DNA from: an uncultured Vibrio sp.
GTDB lineage: Bacteria > Pseudomonadota > Gammaproteobacteria > Enterobacterales > Vibrionaceae
Direction: 5' to 3'
NCBI RefSeq assembly: GCF_963675395.1
Contig: NZ_OY776223.1
Span: forward strand, 2,480,001 to 2,544,000
DNA length: 64,000 nt
The notes beneath the pieces were generated by a model. That model had not been told where the DNA came from and did not search any database. It was given only the letters and a program-made list of their open reading frames with translations. Shown one piece after another: positions 28,924 through 38,813 of the stretch (within the stretch, counting starts at the first letter, position 1; every line of letters starts with the position of its first letter). The translations under genes and the position numbers were made by a program.

Positions 28924-28951
28924 GGCGCACTGTTATGGTGCGCCTTTTTTT
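28924..28951 (+). terminator. yacL terminator, overlapping a candidate NtrC site
   Basis: Stem GGCGCAC (28924-28930) / GTGCGCC (28938-28944) with a seven-base loop is followed by a seven-T tract. Confidence 0.85.
28926..28942. promoter_or_regulatory. Candidate NtrC (GlnG) enhancer site
   Basis: CGCACTGTTATGGTGCG has the GCAC-N6-GGTGC core and spacing of NtrC sites such as those at glnA. Its centre is about 98 bases before the predicted glnK transcription start, a normal enhancer distance. It lies within the yacL terminator dyad. A weaker half match (TGCAC at 28875-28879) lies 51 bases further upstream. Confidence 0.55.
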
Positions 28952-29004
28952 ATTTGTAGCGTCAGCAATAGATTATAGTGTTTTTAAATCAACAACTTAA
29001 AAAC

Positions 29005-29402
<398 letters not shown>

Positions 29403-29430
29403 AAGAATTCAAGGGATTGGAGACACTACT

Positions 29431-30660
29431 ATGGAATTAGCAACAACAGTAACAGAGTTACGTTACGCACTAGACACTTTTTTCTTCCTCATTTCGGGTG
29501 CATTGGTTATGTGGATGGCAGCGGGTTTCGCTATGCTTGAAGCGGGCCTCGTACGCTCTAAAAACACAACAGAAATTTTGACTAAGAACTTTTGTTTGTA
29601 CGCGATTGCTTGTACGACTTACTTAGTCGTTGGTTACAACATCATGTACGTCGATAACGGCGAAGGTGGTTGGTTGCCATCATTAGGTGCCCTGATTGGT
29701 TCTCAGGGTGAAGGCGCAGACCATTCACTAGAATCTGACTTTTTCTTCCAGGTAGTATTTGTTGCGACAGCGATGTCTGTTGTATCAGGTGCGGTTGCTG
29801 AGCGTATGAAGCTATGGTCATTCCTGATCTTCTCTGCAATCTTGACTGCATTTATCTACCCAATGGAAGGTTACTGGACTTGGGGCGGCGGTTTCCTATC
29901 TGCTGCAGGCTTCAGTGACTTCGCTGGCTCAGGTATTGTACACATGGCAGGTGCTTCAGCAGCTCTAGCTGGTGTTCTATTGCTTGGTGCTCGTAAAGGT
30001 AAATACGGTAAAAATGGTGAAATCCACCCAATTCCAGGTTCAAACATGCCACTTGCGACACTTGGCACGTTCATTCTATGGTTCGGTTGGTTTGGCTTTA
30101 ACGGCGGTTCTCAGCTAATGGTTTCTGACTTCGAGAACGCAACAGCAGTAGGTCAAATTTTCCTAAATACCAACGCAGCAGCAGCAGCGGGTTCAATTGC
30201 AGCACTATTTGTATGTAAAACAACGTGGGGCAAAGCTGACCTAACTATGATCCTAAACGGTGCATTGGCTGGTCTGGTTGCTATCACAGCGGATCCACTA
30301 TCACCATCACCACTTTACGCAGTTGCAATCGGCGCAGTAGCAGGTGTAATCGTAGTATTCAGCATCATTGGTCTTGATAAGCTTAAAATCGATGATCCAG
30401 TTGGCGCGATTTCAGTACACGGTGTATGTGGTTTCTTCGGCCTAATGGTTGTTCCTCTAAGCAACGGTGACGCAACGTTTGGTGCACAGCTTCTAGGTGC
30501 GGCAGTAATCTTTGCTTGGGTATTCGGTGCAAGTTTGGTTGTTTGGGCAATCTTGAAAGCAACAGTAGGCATCCGTGTAAGCGAAGAAGAAGAGATGGAA
30601 GGCATGGATATGCACGACTGTGGTGTAGGCGCTTACCCAGAGTTCGTCACAGCAAAATAA
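29431..30660 (+). CDS. amtB: Ammonium transporter AmtB
   Basis: A 409-residue Amt/Rh channel with about 11 membrane segments. The twin pore histidines are His171 (GIVHMAGASAALAG) and His330 (ISVHGVCGFFG). The motif DDPVGAISVHG and the acidic cytoplasmic tail after residue about 390 are typical; the tail contacts GlnK. Start ATG 29431 is chosen for its GGAG ribosome site eight bases upstream; an upstream in-frame start at 29377 would run inside glnK. It is co-transcribed with glnK from the sigma-54 promoter. Confidence 0.95.
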   Translation: MELATTVTELRYALDTFFFLISGALVMWMAAGFAMLEAGLVRSKNTTEILTKNFCLYAIACTTYLVVGYNIMYVDNGEGGWLPSLGALIGSQGEGADHSLESDFFFQVVFVATAMSVVSGAVAERMKLWSFLIFSAILTAFIYPMEGYWTWGGGFLSAAGFSDFAGSGIVHMAGASAALAGVLLLGARKGKYGKNGEIHPIPGSNMPLATLGTFILWFGWFGFNGGSQLMVSDFENATAVGQIFLNTNAAAAAGSIAALFVCKTTWGKADLTMILNGALAGLVAITADPLSPSPLYAVAIGAVAGVIVVFSIIGLDKLKIDDPVGAISVHGVCGFFGLMVVPLSNGDATFGAQLLGAAVIFAWVFGASLVVWAILKATVGIRVSEEEEMEGMDMHDCGVGAYPEFVTAK

Positions 30661-30701
30661 TGTTTATCATGTAGCATATTGTTACACTTCACATAATGAA
30701 A

Positions 30702-30728
30702 AACCTGCCACTAATGGCAGGTTTTTTT
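30702..30728 (+). terminator. amtB terminator
   Basis: AACCTGCCA / TGGCAGGTT with a four-base loop is followed by TTTTT. Confidence 0.9.
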
Positions 30729-30774
30729 GTATCGGTTATTGTTTTACTATTGAAGATAAATATAATAACGCAAC

Positions 30775-30789
30775 TGATAAACGTTATCA
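30775..30789. promoter_or_regulatory. Fur box upstream of fbpA
   Basis: TGATAAACGTTATCA is a 7-1-7 dyad close to the Fur consensus TGATAAT-N-ATTATCA (two mismatches). It lies 29 bases before the start of the iron-binding protein gene, where bound Fur would block transcription. Confidence 0.65.
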
Positions 30790-30818
30790 TTACGTAGAAT
30801 TTCTTAAAGGATTGATTC

Positions 30819-31832
30819 ATGAAAAAAGTGCTAACTCTTTCTGCTTTAGCTTGTACAACACTTGCTCCAACAGTAATGGCTGCTGAAGAAGTGAACGTGT
30901 ACTCATACCGCCAGCCATTCTTGGTTGAGCCTATGTTTAACGAGTTCACAAAAGAGACAGGCATCAAAGTCAACGTGAAGTTTGCTAAGACAGGTCTAGC
31001 AGAAAAGCTGGTTCAAGAAGGTGAATACAGTCCTGCTGATGTTCTTCTAACTGTTGATATCAGTCGTTTAGCGGAGCTAACGAAAAAAGGTGTGGTTCAG
31101 CCAGTGGATAGTCCAGTTCTAGAGAAAAATATCCCAGCTCAATACCAAGATACAGAAAATGAGTGGTTTGCTCTGACGACACGTACTCGTAGCGTATACT
31201 CATCTCGTGACCGTGTAGGTAAACTCGGTGAAGACTTCACTTACGCTGACTTAGCTAAACCAGAATTTAAAGGCAAGATCTGTACTCGTAGTGGTAAGCA
31301 CCCATACAATGTCTCTCTTGTTTCTTCTATGATTGCTCATCAAGGTGAAGCGGCGACAAAAGAATGGCTAGAAGGCGTTAAAGCTAACCTTGCTCGTAAA
31401 CCTCAAGGCAATGACCGCGCGCAGGTTAAAGCGATCAAAGAAGGTCTATGTGACGTTTCTCTTGGTAACAGCTACTACCTAGGTAAGATGGTTAATGACA
31501 AAGAGCAGAAAGCTTGGGCTGATGCGGTATACATTAACTTTCCTAACCAAGAAACCACAGGTACTCACGTAAACATCTCTGGTATGGCGATGGCGAAGTA
31601 CGCGCCAAACAAAGCGAACGCACTTAAGCTGATGGAATTTTTATCTGGTGATACAGCGCAAAGCATGTACGCAGAAGTGAACTTTGAATACCCAGTTAAA
31701 GCTGACGTTAAGCCTTCAGAGCTAGTGGCATCGTGGGGTGAGTTCAAAGCAGATACGCTTTCTCTGGACGAGATTGCTGATCACCATGAAGCTGCGATCA
31801 AGCTATTAGACGAAGTTAAGTTCGATCTTTAA
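30819..31832 (+). CDS. fbpA: Ferric iron ABC transporter, periplasmic binding protein
   Basis: A 337-residue iron-binding protein of the FbpA/FutA/Idi family. The signal peptide (residues 1-21, MKKVLTLSALACTTLAPTVM then AAEE) exports it to the periplasm. The mature start VNVYSYRQPFLVEPMFNEF and the adjacent ligand tyrosines Tyr219-Tyr220 (GNSYYLGK) are diagnostic of Fe3+ binding. The upstream Fur box and downstream permease and ATPase genes give a complete FbpABC importer. Ribosome site AAAGGA precedes the ATG. Confidence 0.93.
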   Translation: MKKVLTLSALACTTLAPTVMAAEEVNVYSYRQPFLVEPMFNEFTKETGIKVNVKFAKTGLAEKLVQEGEYSPADVLLTVDISRLAELTKKGVVQPVDSPVLEKNIPAQYQDTENEWFALTTRTRSVYSSRDRVGKLGEDFTYADLAKPEFKGKICTRSGKHPYNVSLVSSMIAHQGEAATKEWLEGVKANLARKPQGNDRAQVKAIKEGLCDVSLGNSYYLGKMVNDKEQKAWADAVYINFPNQETTGTHVNISGMAMAKYAPNKANALKLMEFLSGDTAQSMYAEVNFEYPVKADVKPSELVASWGEFKADTLSLDEIADHHEAAIKLLDEVKFDL

Positions 31833-31887
31833 GCGTTAGTTTGATATTCCTCGGTGAGAAGTCAGTTCACCGATGATAAATTTACAG

Positions 31888-31931
31888 CCTCAAGTCGCTC
31901 TTTTAACAGGGTTACTTGAGGTTGTTTGTTT
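31888..31931 (+). terminator. Hairpin between fbpA and fbpB (possible attenuator)
   Basis: CCTCAAGT (31888-31895) pairs with ACTTGAGG (31914-31921), followed by the T-rich TTGTTTGTTT. Such a partial terminator would give more binding protein than permease, a common pattern in ABC importers. Confidence 0.5.
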
Positions 31932-31972
31932 ATAAGGGTATAACTAGCCCTCATCGATTAAAAGGATATGAG

Positions 31973-32020
31973 ATGTATTTGCAGAGGCATTTATTTCTCG
32001 CTCTGCCTGGCTGTAAATAG
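31973..32020 (+). CDS. Fifteen-codon leader ORF in frame with fbpB
   Basis: ATG 31973 follows AAAGGA (31961-31966) by six bases, a far better ribosome site than anything before fbpB. It encodes MYLQRHLFLALPGCK and ends in TAG, then a single GCG codon, then the fbpB ATG in the same frame. Coupled re-initiation is the simplest reading; readthrough of the UAG would give an extended permease. Confidence 0.45.
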   Translation: MYLQRHLFLALPGCK

Positions 32021-32023
32021 GCG

Positions 32024-33649
32024 ATGAAAGAAAAAAATTATTTATGGAAAACCAGTAGTGGAACTTTGGCATTGCTACTGGTTTTACCGATCTTAGCGAT
32101 CTTCTACACCGCAATTGGTGAAACGGATGAACTGTTTGCGCACTTGATGGCGACGGTCATGCCGACTTATATCTATAACACGGTTACTCTAACCATTGGT
32201 GTGATGGTGTTGTCACTAATTTTTGGCATTCCATGTGCGTGGCTTATGGCGATGTGTAAACTGCCCACCGAGAAGTGGCTACAGTGGGCACTCGTTTTAC
32301 CGCTAGCGATGCCGGGATACATCATCGGGTATATTTTTACTGATTGGTTTGATTTCGCCGGACCGATACAAATCTTTTTACGAGATATAACTGGATGGGG
32401 GCCTAGAGAGTACTGGTTTCCGGATATTCGTACTTTGTCTGGTGCGACCTTTGTTCTCTCTCTTGTTTTGTATCCATACGTCTATTTGCTTTGCCGAGCA
32501 GCGTTTATGGAGCAAAACGTGTCACTGTTGCAAAGTGCGCGTCTTCTTAAGTGCTCACCATGGGAAAGCTTTTGGCGTATTTCTCTTCCTTTAGCTCGTC
32601 CTTCTATTGCAGTTGGCTTATCACTGGTTGCGATGGAAACGATCGGTGACTTTGGTACCGTCAGTTACTTTGCGGTGAATACGTTAACAACCGCGGTATA
32701 CGATACTTGGCTTGGATACTCTAACCTTAATGCGGCCGCTAAAATTTCCGCGATAATGCTGGTGATCGTCGTGTTATTGTTAAGTTCAGAGCGCTATAGC
32801 CGCAGAAAGCAGAAGCTATTCCAGAGCCAGTTTAACAGCCATGAAGATTTCCGCTATGAACTGACAGGCTGGAGAAAATGGGCTGCACTTATTTGGTGTT
32901 GGGGTTTAGTCTTAATCGCTTTTATCATGCCGCTGATGCAACTGGTCGACTATTCAATTACTTATTTCGAGCAAAGTTGGACGCCACAATTCCGTGAGTA
33001 TGCCTGGAACAGTCTGGTCGTATCGGTTATCGCTGCCATCATTGGTGTCGCTGTTGCACTGGTGGTGAATTTTACTTATCGAGTTAATAGTAAGAGAACA
33101 ACGCTTGCCTTTATGCGTTTATCCTCAATGGGCTATGCCGTGCCCGGAACCGTGTTGGCGATTGGTGTTATGGTAGCGGTTTTATTTATGGATCACCGCG
33201 TCAACGATGTCGCAAAAGCGATGGAGTGGGGGAGACCAGGACTGATTTTCTCAGGCTCCATGTTTGCGTTGATTTTTGCGATGGTTGTGCGTTTCTCTGC
33301 TGTCGCTATTGGTAGCATCGAGAGCAACTTAAACAAAATCTCCCCTTCCTTAGACATGGCTTCACGTACTATGGGGTGTACACCAAATACCATGCTGTGG
33401 CGCGTGCATTTACCACTAGTCAAGCGTGGCGCGCTTATTGCTGCTCTGTTGGTTTTTATCGAATCAATGAAAGAGCTGAATGCGGCGCTTCTTCTGCGTC
33501 CGTTTAATTTTGAAACACTGGCAACGTACGTTTATAACTTTGCTTCCGATGAGCATCTAGAGTTGGCTGCTTTACCTGCTGTGTTGTTGGTTTTTGTTGG
33601 GTTGATCCCACTTATTGTCGTTAACCGTTCACTGGAGCAAAATCACTGA
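32024..33649 (+). CDS. fbpB: Ferric iron ABC transporter, permease
   Basis: A 541-residue double-length permease with about 12 membrane segments, containing two binding-protein-dependent transport domains as in FbpB/SfuB. The EAA-type loops for the ATPase are present in both halves (SARLLKCSPWESFWRISLPL and ASRTMGCTPNTMLWRVHLPL). It lacks its own Shine-Dalgarno and follows a short leader ORF. It overlaps fbpC by one base (TGATG). Confidence 0.93.
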   Translation: MKEKNYLWKTSSGTLALLLVLPILAIFYTAIGETDELFAHLMATVMPTYIYNTVTLTIGVMVLSLIFGIPCAWLMAMCKLPTEKWLQWALVLPLAMPGYIIGYIFTDWFDFAGPIQIFLRDITGWGPREYWFPDIRTLSGATFVLSLVLYPYVYLLCRAAFMEQNVSLLQSARLLKCSPWESFWRISLPLARPSIAVGLSLVAMETIGDFGTVSYFAVNTLTTAVYDTWLGYSNLNAAAKISAIMLVIVVLLLSSERYSRRKQKLFQSQFNSHEDFRYELTGWRKWAALIWCWGLVLIAFIMPLMQLVDYSITYFEQSWTPQFREYAWNSLVVSVIAAIIGVAVALVVNFTYRVNSKRTTLAFMRLSSMGYAVPGTVLAIGVMVAVLFMDHRVNDVAKAMEWGRPGLIFSGSMFALIFAMVVRFSAVAIGSIESNLNKISPSLDMASRTMGCTPNTMLWRVHLPLVKRGALIAALLVFIESMKELNAALLLRPFNFETLATYVYNFASDEHLELAALPAVLLVFVGLIPLIVVNRSLEQNH

Positions 33650-34680
33650 TGAGCTGCGCATTATCAATTAACAATCTGACCTGCCAATACGATGATCAAA
33701 CCGTTTTAGAGTCGTTGTCTATTGAGGTGGAACAAGGACAGATTGTGTGTCTGTTAGGTGCTAGCGGCTGTGGTAAAACAACATTGCTAAAAGCGGTCGC
33801 TGGATTATTGCCTTTGTCTTCCGGGCAGATGAGTCTCAACGACGTGGTTATCGATGATGGTGAAAACTGGCTGCCACCAGAGCAGCGTAATATTGGTATG
33901 ATTTTCCAAGACTACGCGTTGTTTCCTCACCTTACCGTGGCTGAGAATATCTCTTTTGGTTTGAAGAATGAAACGCCTCAGCAAAAGCTTGTGAAAGTAG
34001 AAGAGATGTTGGAGTTAGTACATCTACAAGGCTACGGTGATCGTTACCCTCATCAATTGTCAGGTGGCCAGCAACAACGTGTGGCGATTGCGCGGTCATT
34101 AGCTTACAAGCCGGATTTACTGTTACTGGATGAGCCGTTTTCCAACATTGATACTCAAGTGAGACACGAGTTGATTCGCGAGATCCGTAAGATTTTTAAG
34201 CAACAAGGTGTGACAGCGATCTTCGTGACTCACAGTCGAGAGGAGGCTTTTGCGTTTTCAGATAAAATGGCCGTGATGAACAATGGCATTATTGAGCAGT
34301 ATGGAACAGCTTCAGAGTTGTACTACCAGCCTTCGAGCAAATTTGTCGCTGATTTCCTGGGCGGTGGTAGCTATCTGGCTGCAACCAGAGTGTCACAAGG
34401 CGAGTTTGAGACGCACCTAGGCGTGATAGAAGCAAGTGCTCAGCAAGAGATTCAACTGCAGGCCGAATGTGCCTTATTGCTTCGCCCACAGCATGTCCAG
34501 GTTCAGGTGGATACAGAAAGTGCAGTGAAAGTGCTGGAGCAACATTTTATGGGCGATCACTGCCGCTATGTGATTGATGTGAACGGAGACCGATTACTAG
34601 CCACGTCCTCACAAGCGTTGAATATCGGTGACAGCGTTGCAGTAAAAATCGATACTCAGGGTGTATTGGCGTTCGCTTAA
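33649..34680 (+). CDS. fbpC: Ferric iron ABC transporter, ATP-binding protein
   Basis: A 343-residue ATPase with Walker A LLGASGCGKTTLLKAV, Q-loop FQDYALFPHLTV, signature LSGGQQQRVAIARSL, Walker B LLLLDEPFSNID, switch His in VTHSREEA, and a C-terminal TOBE-like domain (from about residue 240). It is the FbpC/FutC type that powers Fe3+ import. It is translationally coupled to fbpB and convergent with the chitin operon end. Confidence 0.93.
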   Translation: MSCALSINNLTCQYDDQTVLESLSIEVEQGQIVCLLGASGCGKTTLLKAVAGLLPLSSGQMSLNDVVIDDGENWLPPEQRNIGMIFQDYALFPHLTVAENISFGLKNETPQQKLVKVEEMLELVHLQGYGDRYPHQLSGGQQQRVAIARSLAYKPDLLLLDEPFSNIDTQVRHELIREIRKIFKQQGVTAIFVTHSREEAFAFSDKMAVMNNGIIEQYGTASELYYQPSSKFVADFLGGGSYLAATRVSQGEFETHLGVIEASAQQEIQLQAECALLLRPQHVQVQVDTESAVKVLEQHFMGDHCRYVIDVNGDRLLATSSQALNIGDSVAVKIDTQGVLAFA

Positions 34681-34700
34681 CGTTTTTACTCCAGAAATAA

Positions 34701-34724
34701 AAAGGCCCGGCGGTGATGCCGGGC
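34701..34724 (-). terminator. Terminator of the chitin-oligosaccharide operon
   Basis: On the minus strand GCCCGGC-ATCACC-GCCGGGC is followed by CTTTTTATTT, about 60 bases after the mutase stop. Read on the plus strand it lies just after fbpC and may also stop that transcript. Confidence 0.8.
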
Positions 34725-34785
34725 AAGTGTTCCTCTACCTTCGACTTGAGTGACAGCCATCTGCTTCAAGCCAAACATGGTCAGT

Positions 34786-36198
34786 TTAAAGAGACAAGAA
34801 GTCTTTAAACTGTTGAAGAACACGTTCCGCAGTGTCTTTGTCTTGCATCTCAGAAAAAATACGCAGTAAAGGCTCAGTGCCAGAGAAGCGAGCGATAATC
34901 CACCCACCGTTCTTAAAGTAGACTTTTGCGCCATCTTCGTAGCTGACTTTTTCGATTTCAAATTCAAACTCAGGTAACTGTTTATCAACATAAATCTTGT
35001 TGAATAGTGCTTCTTTTTGCCCAGGTTTGAACTTGCAATCTCCTTCAGCCATGTAGGCATAGCCGTACTTACTGTAGATCTCATCCAACAGCTCGGATAG
35101 CTTTTTACCGGTAACGGAAATCATTTCTACCAACAGGCTAGAAGCGAACACCCCATCTTTACCTTTGATGTGGCCACGGATGGTTAAACCACCTGAACTT
35201 TCCCCGCCGATCAATGAGTCATCCGCTTCCATTTTGGAGCTAATGTGCTTAAAGCCCACCGGTACCTCAAAGCATTTTTCACCGTGATCTTGTGCAATTT
35301 TATCCAGTAGGTGAGTGGTCGCGATGTTACGTACCACTGAACCTTTCCATCCTTTGTATTCCAGTAAGTAGTAATACAATAAGATCAGTACTTCGTTGGG
35401 ATGAATGAAGTTTCCTTTTTCATCAATAATACCTAGGCGGTCAGCATCGCCGTCGGTACCGATACCAATGTCGTAGCCTTGCTCCGCGACCAGGTGCATC
35501 AAGCGGTAAAGCGTTGCTGCACTTGGTGATGGCATTAAGCCACCAAAATCTGGGTTTTTACCATCATTGATGACATCCACGTCACAACGGCCGTTGATCA
35601 ACACGGTCTGTAGGGCATTTTTTGCGACACCAAACATAGGGTCGACAAGCACTCGCAGATTGGCTTTTTTGATCGCTTCAATATCGATAAAGTCGATGAT
35701 TGAATCAACAAACGCGTTCATCGGGTTAATAACTTCAATTAAGTGATCATCGATAGCCTGTTCAAAGTCGACGCTTTTTACATCGCTTGCTGTGAGCGTG
35801 GCGATTTGATCTTCGATCTTTTGGGTGATGATTTCATCCGCGTCCCGACCGCCTTCGATAAAGACTTTAATCCCGTTGTAGTCGGCAGGGTTATGTGAAG
35901 CTGTGATGCATGCCGAGTAAGCGCAGTTCATCTCTTTTGCTTTGAACATAACGATCGGCGTTGGGACAAACTTATCAATAAAGCTGACGACAATGCCATT
36001 TGCTGCCAGCACTTCCGAAAACCAGCGGCCTGCTTTGTCAGAAAGAAAGCGGCGATCATAGCCAATCACAAAGCCGCGTTCCGCGACAGACTCTGCGTTG
36101 GTGATGTTTGCGACTGCTTGAGCAACCAAGCGTACATTCTCTTTAGTGAATTCTTCACCAATGAATGCGCGCCAGCCACCTGTACCAAATTTGATCAT
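34786..36198 (-). CDS. Phosphohexomutase of the chitin operon (GlcNAc-1-P / hexose-1-P mutase)
   Basis: A 470-residue alpha-D-phosphohexomutase. Domain 1 carries the phosphoserine loop CITASHNPADYNG, domain 2 the metal loop GTDGDADRLGIID, domain 3 the sugar loop GGESSGGL, and domain 4 RFSGTEPLLRIF. As the last gene of an operon with chitobiose phosphorylase, which releases GlcNAc-1-phosphate, its expected job is conversion of GlcNAc-1-P to GlcNAc-6-P; the V. cholerae homologue was reported with that role. Phosphoglucomutase activity cannot be excluded from sequence alone. Confidence 0.88.
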   Translation of the reverse strand: MIKFGTGGWRAFIGEEFTKENVRLVAQAVANITNAESVAERGFVIGYDRRFLSDKAGRWFSEVLAANGIVVSFIDKFVPTPIVMFKAKEMNCAYSACITASHNPADYNGIKVFIEGGRDADEIITQKIEDQIATLTASDVKSVDFEQAIDDHLIEVINPMNAFVDSIIDFIDIEAIKKANLRVLVDPMFGVAKNALQTVLINGRCDVDVINDGKNPDFGGLMPSPSAATLYRLMHLVAEQGYDIGIGTDGDADRLGIIDEKGNFIHPNEVLILLYYYLLEYKGWKGSVVRNIATTHLLDKIAQDHGEKCFEVPVGFKHISSKMEADDSLIGGESSGGLTIRGHIKGKDGVFASSLLVEMISVTGKKLSELLDEIYSKYGYAYMAEGDCKFKPGQKEALFNKIYVDKQLPEFEFEIEKVSYEDGAKVYFKNGGWIIARFSGTEPLLRIFSEMQDKDTAERVLQQFKDFLSL

Positions 36199-36319
36199 GA
36201 TTCGATCCTCAATAAGAACGGTAACGTGCCGTACCTTATTTATTTGCTAGCGAACCGGTGCAGCTTTTAAGCATCAAGTGCACCGGGAAAATTAAAAGGG
36301 AGTGTGTTCCCAAAGCGAA

Positions 36320-38728
36320 TTAACCTAGGGTAACGATCACTTCGTTTACCGAACCTTCAGCTTGCACCGGTACCGATGTTCCATTTACCGCTTCACCGTT
36401 GATAATGATCGATCGCACGCCTTTACTTACAGAATCTGGGTTTACCACTTTGATGTTGTAAGTCGCTCCAAGCCATTGGCGAGTCACTTCAAACCCTGGC
36501 CAGTTGGTTGGAATACATGGGTCAATGATCAATCCATCAAAGCCTGTACGAACGCCAAGAATAAAGTTAGTTACTGCGAAGTAAGCCCAGCCAGAGGTAC
36601 CTGTTAGCCACGGGTGGTTGGCACGGCCATGATCCTGATGATCACGACCCATGATGAACTGAACGTATGAATACGGCTCGGCAACTCGTTTTTCGATGAT
36701 GTCGTTTTGGTTGTATGGGTTTAGAGCGTCGTAGAACTTCATTGCTCTGTCACCACGCCCGAGTTTGGCTTCAGCAACCCAAGCCCATGGGTTTGGATGT
36801 GAGAAAATAGCGCCATTTTCTTTCACGCCTTGGTATACGCGAGTAACGAATCCGATATCGTCGTTTGGTGTTGCAAAGGATGGAGAGTTCAGGTGCAAAC
36901 CAAACTCAGAGAACAGGTTCTCATCAACGGCATTCATCGCTTTTTCACCGCGCTCTTGAGAAACTGCCCCAGACAATACAGCCAGTGTGTTTGACTCTAG
37001 GTGGACACGACCTTCTTTTTGCTGCGCAGTGCCGATCTTGTCTCCGGTCTTTGTTAAACCACGGATGTACCAACCGCCTTCTTCGTCCCAAAGGTGAGTT
37101 TCACACGCTTCACGAACGTTTGCTGCCATCTCTGTGTATTTCTCAACGTCAGCCTCATTGCCGAGATATTTCGCAAGATCGATAAACTCTTGCAGTGCCC
37201 AGAAGTGCAGGAAGGACACCATCGAAGACTCACCACCACCTAGGTTTAGACAGTCGTTCCAGTCTGCGCGTAGACCTTTACAGATACCTGTCTGACCAAC
37301 ATATTCAGCAGAAAAATCCAGTGCTGCTTTCATGTGGTCATACACAGTGGCATCGCCGCCATCAGCGTAAGGGATCACCTCGTCGAAGAAGCTATGCTCA
37401 CCAGTTTCCATCACATACTTACAGATGGTTGGCACTAACCATAAATGGTCATCAGAGCAGGTGTCTTCGATACCATGGATCTTGTCTTCATCAGATGGCG
37501 TGGGAACCACCGTTGGTGACTTAGAAGGTTTTACGTCGGCTTTTTCCGGATCGAACCAATCAGGATCAAATAGATGCAGACCGTAACCTGCTTTCACTTG
37601 ACCACGCAGAAGATCAACAATGCGCTTACGTGTCATTTCTGGGTTTGTATGAGGCACTGAGAGCGCATCTTGAGCAGTATCACGATATCCAAGGCCCGTA
37701 CGACCACCAACTTCAATGAAAGAAGCAAAACGAGACCAAACGACACACGTCTCTGCCTGATACAGAGTCCAGATGTTGATCATGGTATCCAGACCTTCGT
37801 TTGGCGATGTTACTTGGAACTTGCCACAACGCTCATTCCAGTGAGTTTTGATACCTGCGAATGCGCTATCGACTTCCGCTAGATCTTGGTATTTAGTGCG
37901 CAAGCGCTCACCATTGCCTTTGCCAATACCGAGGATGTAAGCGAAGCGAACTTCTTCACCTGGCTGAATAATAAATTGCTTGTGCAGGGAGCCACAGTGG
38001 TTGTAACACGTTTGTGCGGTGTTAAAGCACTTACCTTGCTCTACTGCAAGAGGATTTGCTTCGTCTCGGTACAAGCCAAGGAAGCTGTCACGCTGACCGT
38101 CGTATGAGTCTGGGTCAAACGTTGAAGCTAAATAGTAGAAACCTTCAAAATCGTTCGTGTTGTAATACAGGTCGTATTCGATAACGCCATCTTTGTATTC
38201 AGTTCCTGCAGAATACAGAGACATCTGGTGGTTTTGATTATCCGACTGAATGTGACTGAAAGAGAACTCAACAAATGAGAAAGCACTGATGGTGCGTGGT
38301 TTGTCAGAGGTGTTCGTTATGACGACGTCCCAAATTTCGGCGTCTTCGCCTTTTGGTACAAACAGTGTTTTGGTTGCCGCAATACCACTGTATTCACACT
38401 TAAATTTAGAGTATGACAAGCCGTGGCGAACTTCATAGGCCGCTTCATCGAGGCTTTTTGCTACAGGTTGCCAAGAGATTGACCAGTAATCCCCTGTCTC
38501 ATCATCTCTCAGGTATACATAGTGTCCCGGGCGATCAAACGTCGCATTTGGACGGAATTTGGTCACACGGTTGTATTCTGGTGAGTTGTAGAATGAGTAG
38601 CCACCTGCGTTGTGTGAAATGACCGTACAGAATTTTTCGGTACCTAAATAGTTGGTCCAAGGAGCAGGTACATCTGGACGGGTAATGACATATTCACGAT
38701 TCTCGTTATCGAAATAGCCGTATTTCAT
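36320..38728 (-). CDS. chbP: N,N'-diacetylchitobiose phosphorylase (GH94)
   Basis: This 802-residue cytoplasmic enzyme cleaves (GlcNAc)2 with phosphate to GlcNAc-1-P and GlcNAc, saving ATP. It is nearly identical over long stretches to the structurally known V. proteolyticus enzyme, from MKYGYFDNENREYVITRPDV to the C-terminal VIVTLG. Catalytic Asp492 lies in LRADWNDCLNLGG. The N-terminal beta-sandwich (about 1-270), helical linker and (alpha/alpha)6 barrel (about 310-725) are all present. There is no signal peptide, as needed for phosphorolysis inside the cell. Confidence 0.97.
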   Translation of the reverse strand: MKYGYFDNENREYVITRPDVPAPWTNYLGTEKFCTVISHNAGGYSFYNSPEYNRVTKFRPNATFDRPGHYVYLRDDETGDYWSISWQPVAKSLDEAAYEVRHGLSYSKFKCEYSGIAATKTLFVPKGEDAEIWDVVITNTSDKPRTISAFSFVEFSFSHIQSDNQNHQMSLYSAGTEYKDGVIEYDLYYNTNDFEGFYYLASTFDPDSYDGQRDSFLGLYRDEANPLAVEQGKCFNTAQTCYNHCGSLHKQFIIQPGEEVRFAYILGIGKGNGERLRTKYQDLAEVDSAFAGIKTHWNERCGKFQVTSPNEGLDTMINIWTLYQAETCVVWSRFASFIEVGGRTGLGYRDTAQDALSVPHTNPEMTRKRIVDLLRGQVKAGYGLHLFDPDWFDPEKADVKPSKSPTVVPTPSDEDKIHGIEDTCSDDHLWLVPTICKYVMETGEHSFFDEVIPYADGGDATVYDHMKAALDFSAEYVGQTGICKGLRADWNDCLNLGGGESSMVSFLHFWALQEFIDLAKYLGNEADVEKYTEMAANVREACETHLWDEEGGWYIRGLTKTGDKIGTAQQKEGRVHLESNTLAVLSGAVSQERGEKAMNAVDENLFSEFGLHLNSPSFATPNDDIGFVTRVYQGVKENGAIFSHPNPWAWVAEAKLGRGDRAMKFYDALNPYNQNDIIEKRVAEPYSYVQFIMGRDHQDHGRANHPWLTGTSGWAYFAVTNFILGVRTGFDGLIIDPCIPTNWPGFEVTRQWLGATYNIKVVNPDSVSKGVRSIIINGEAVNGTSVPVQAEGSVNEVIVTLG

Positions 38729-38813
38729 TGGTGTCGTTCCTTTTTACAAAGCTGCATGAGCAGCCAAAAATTAAAAAATTCTTGAAAGCGCGATGTCTTA
38801 ACGTAGCTTTACG

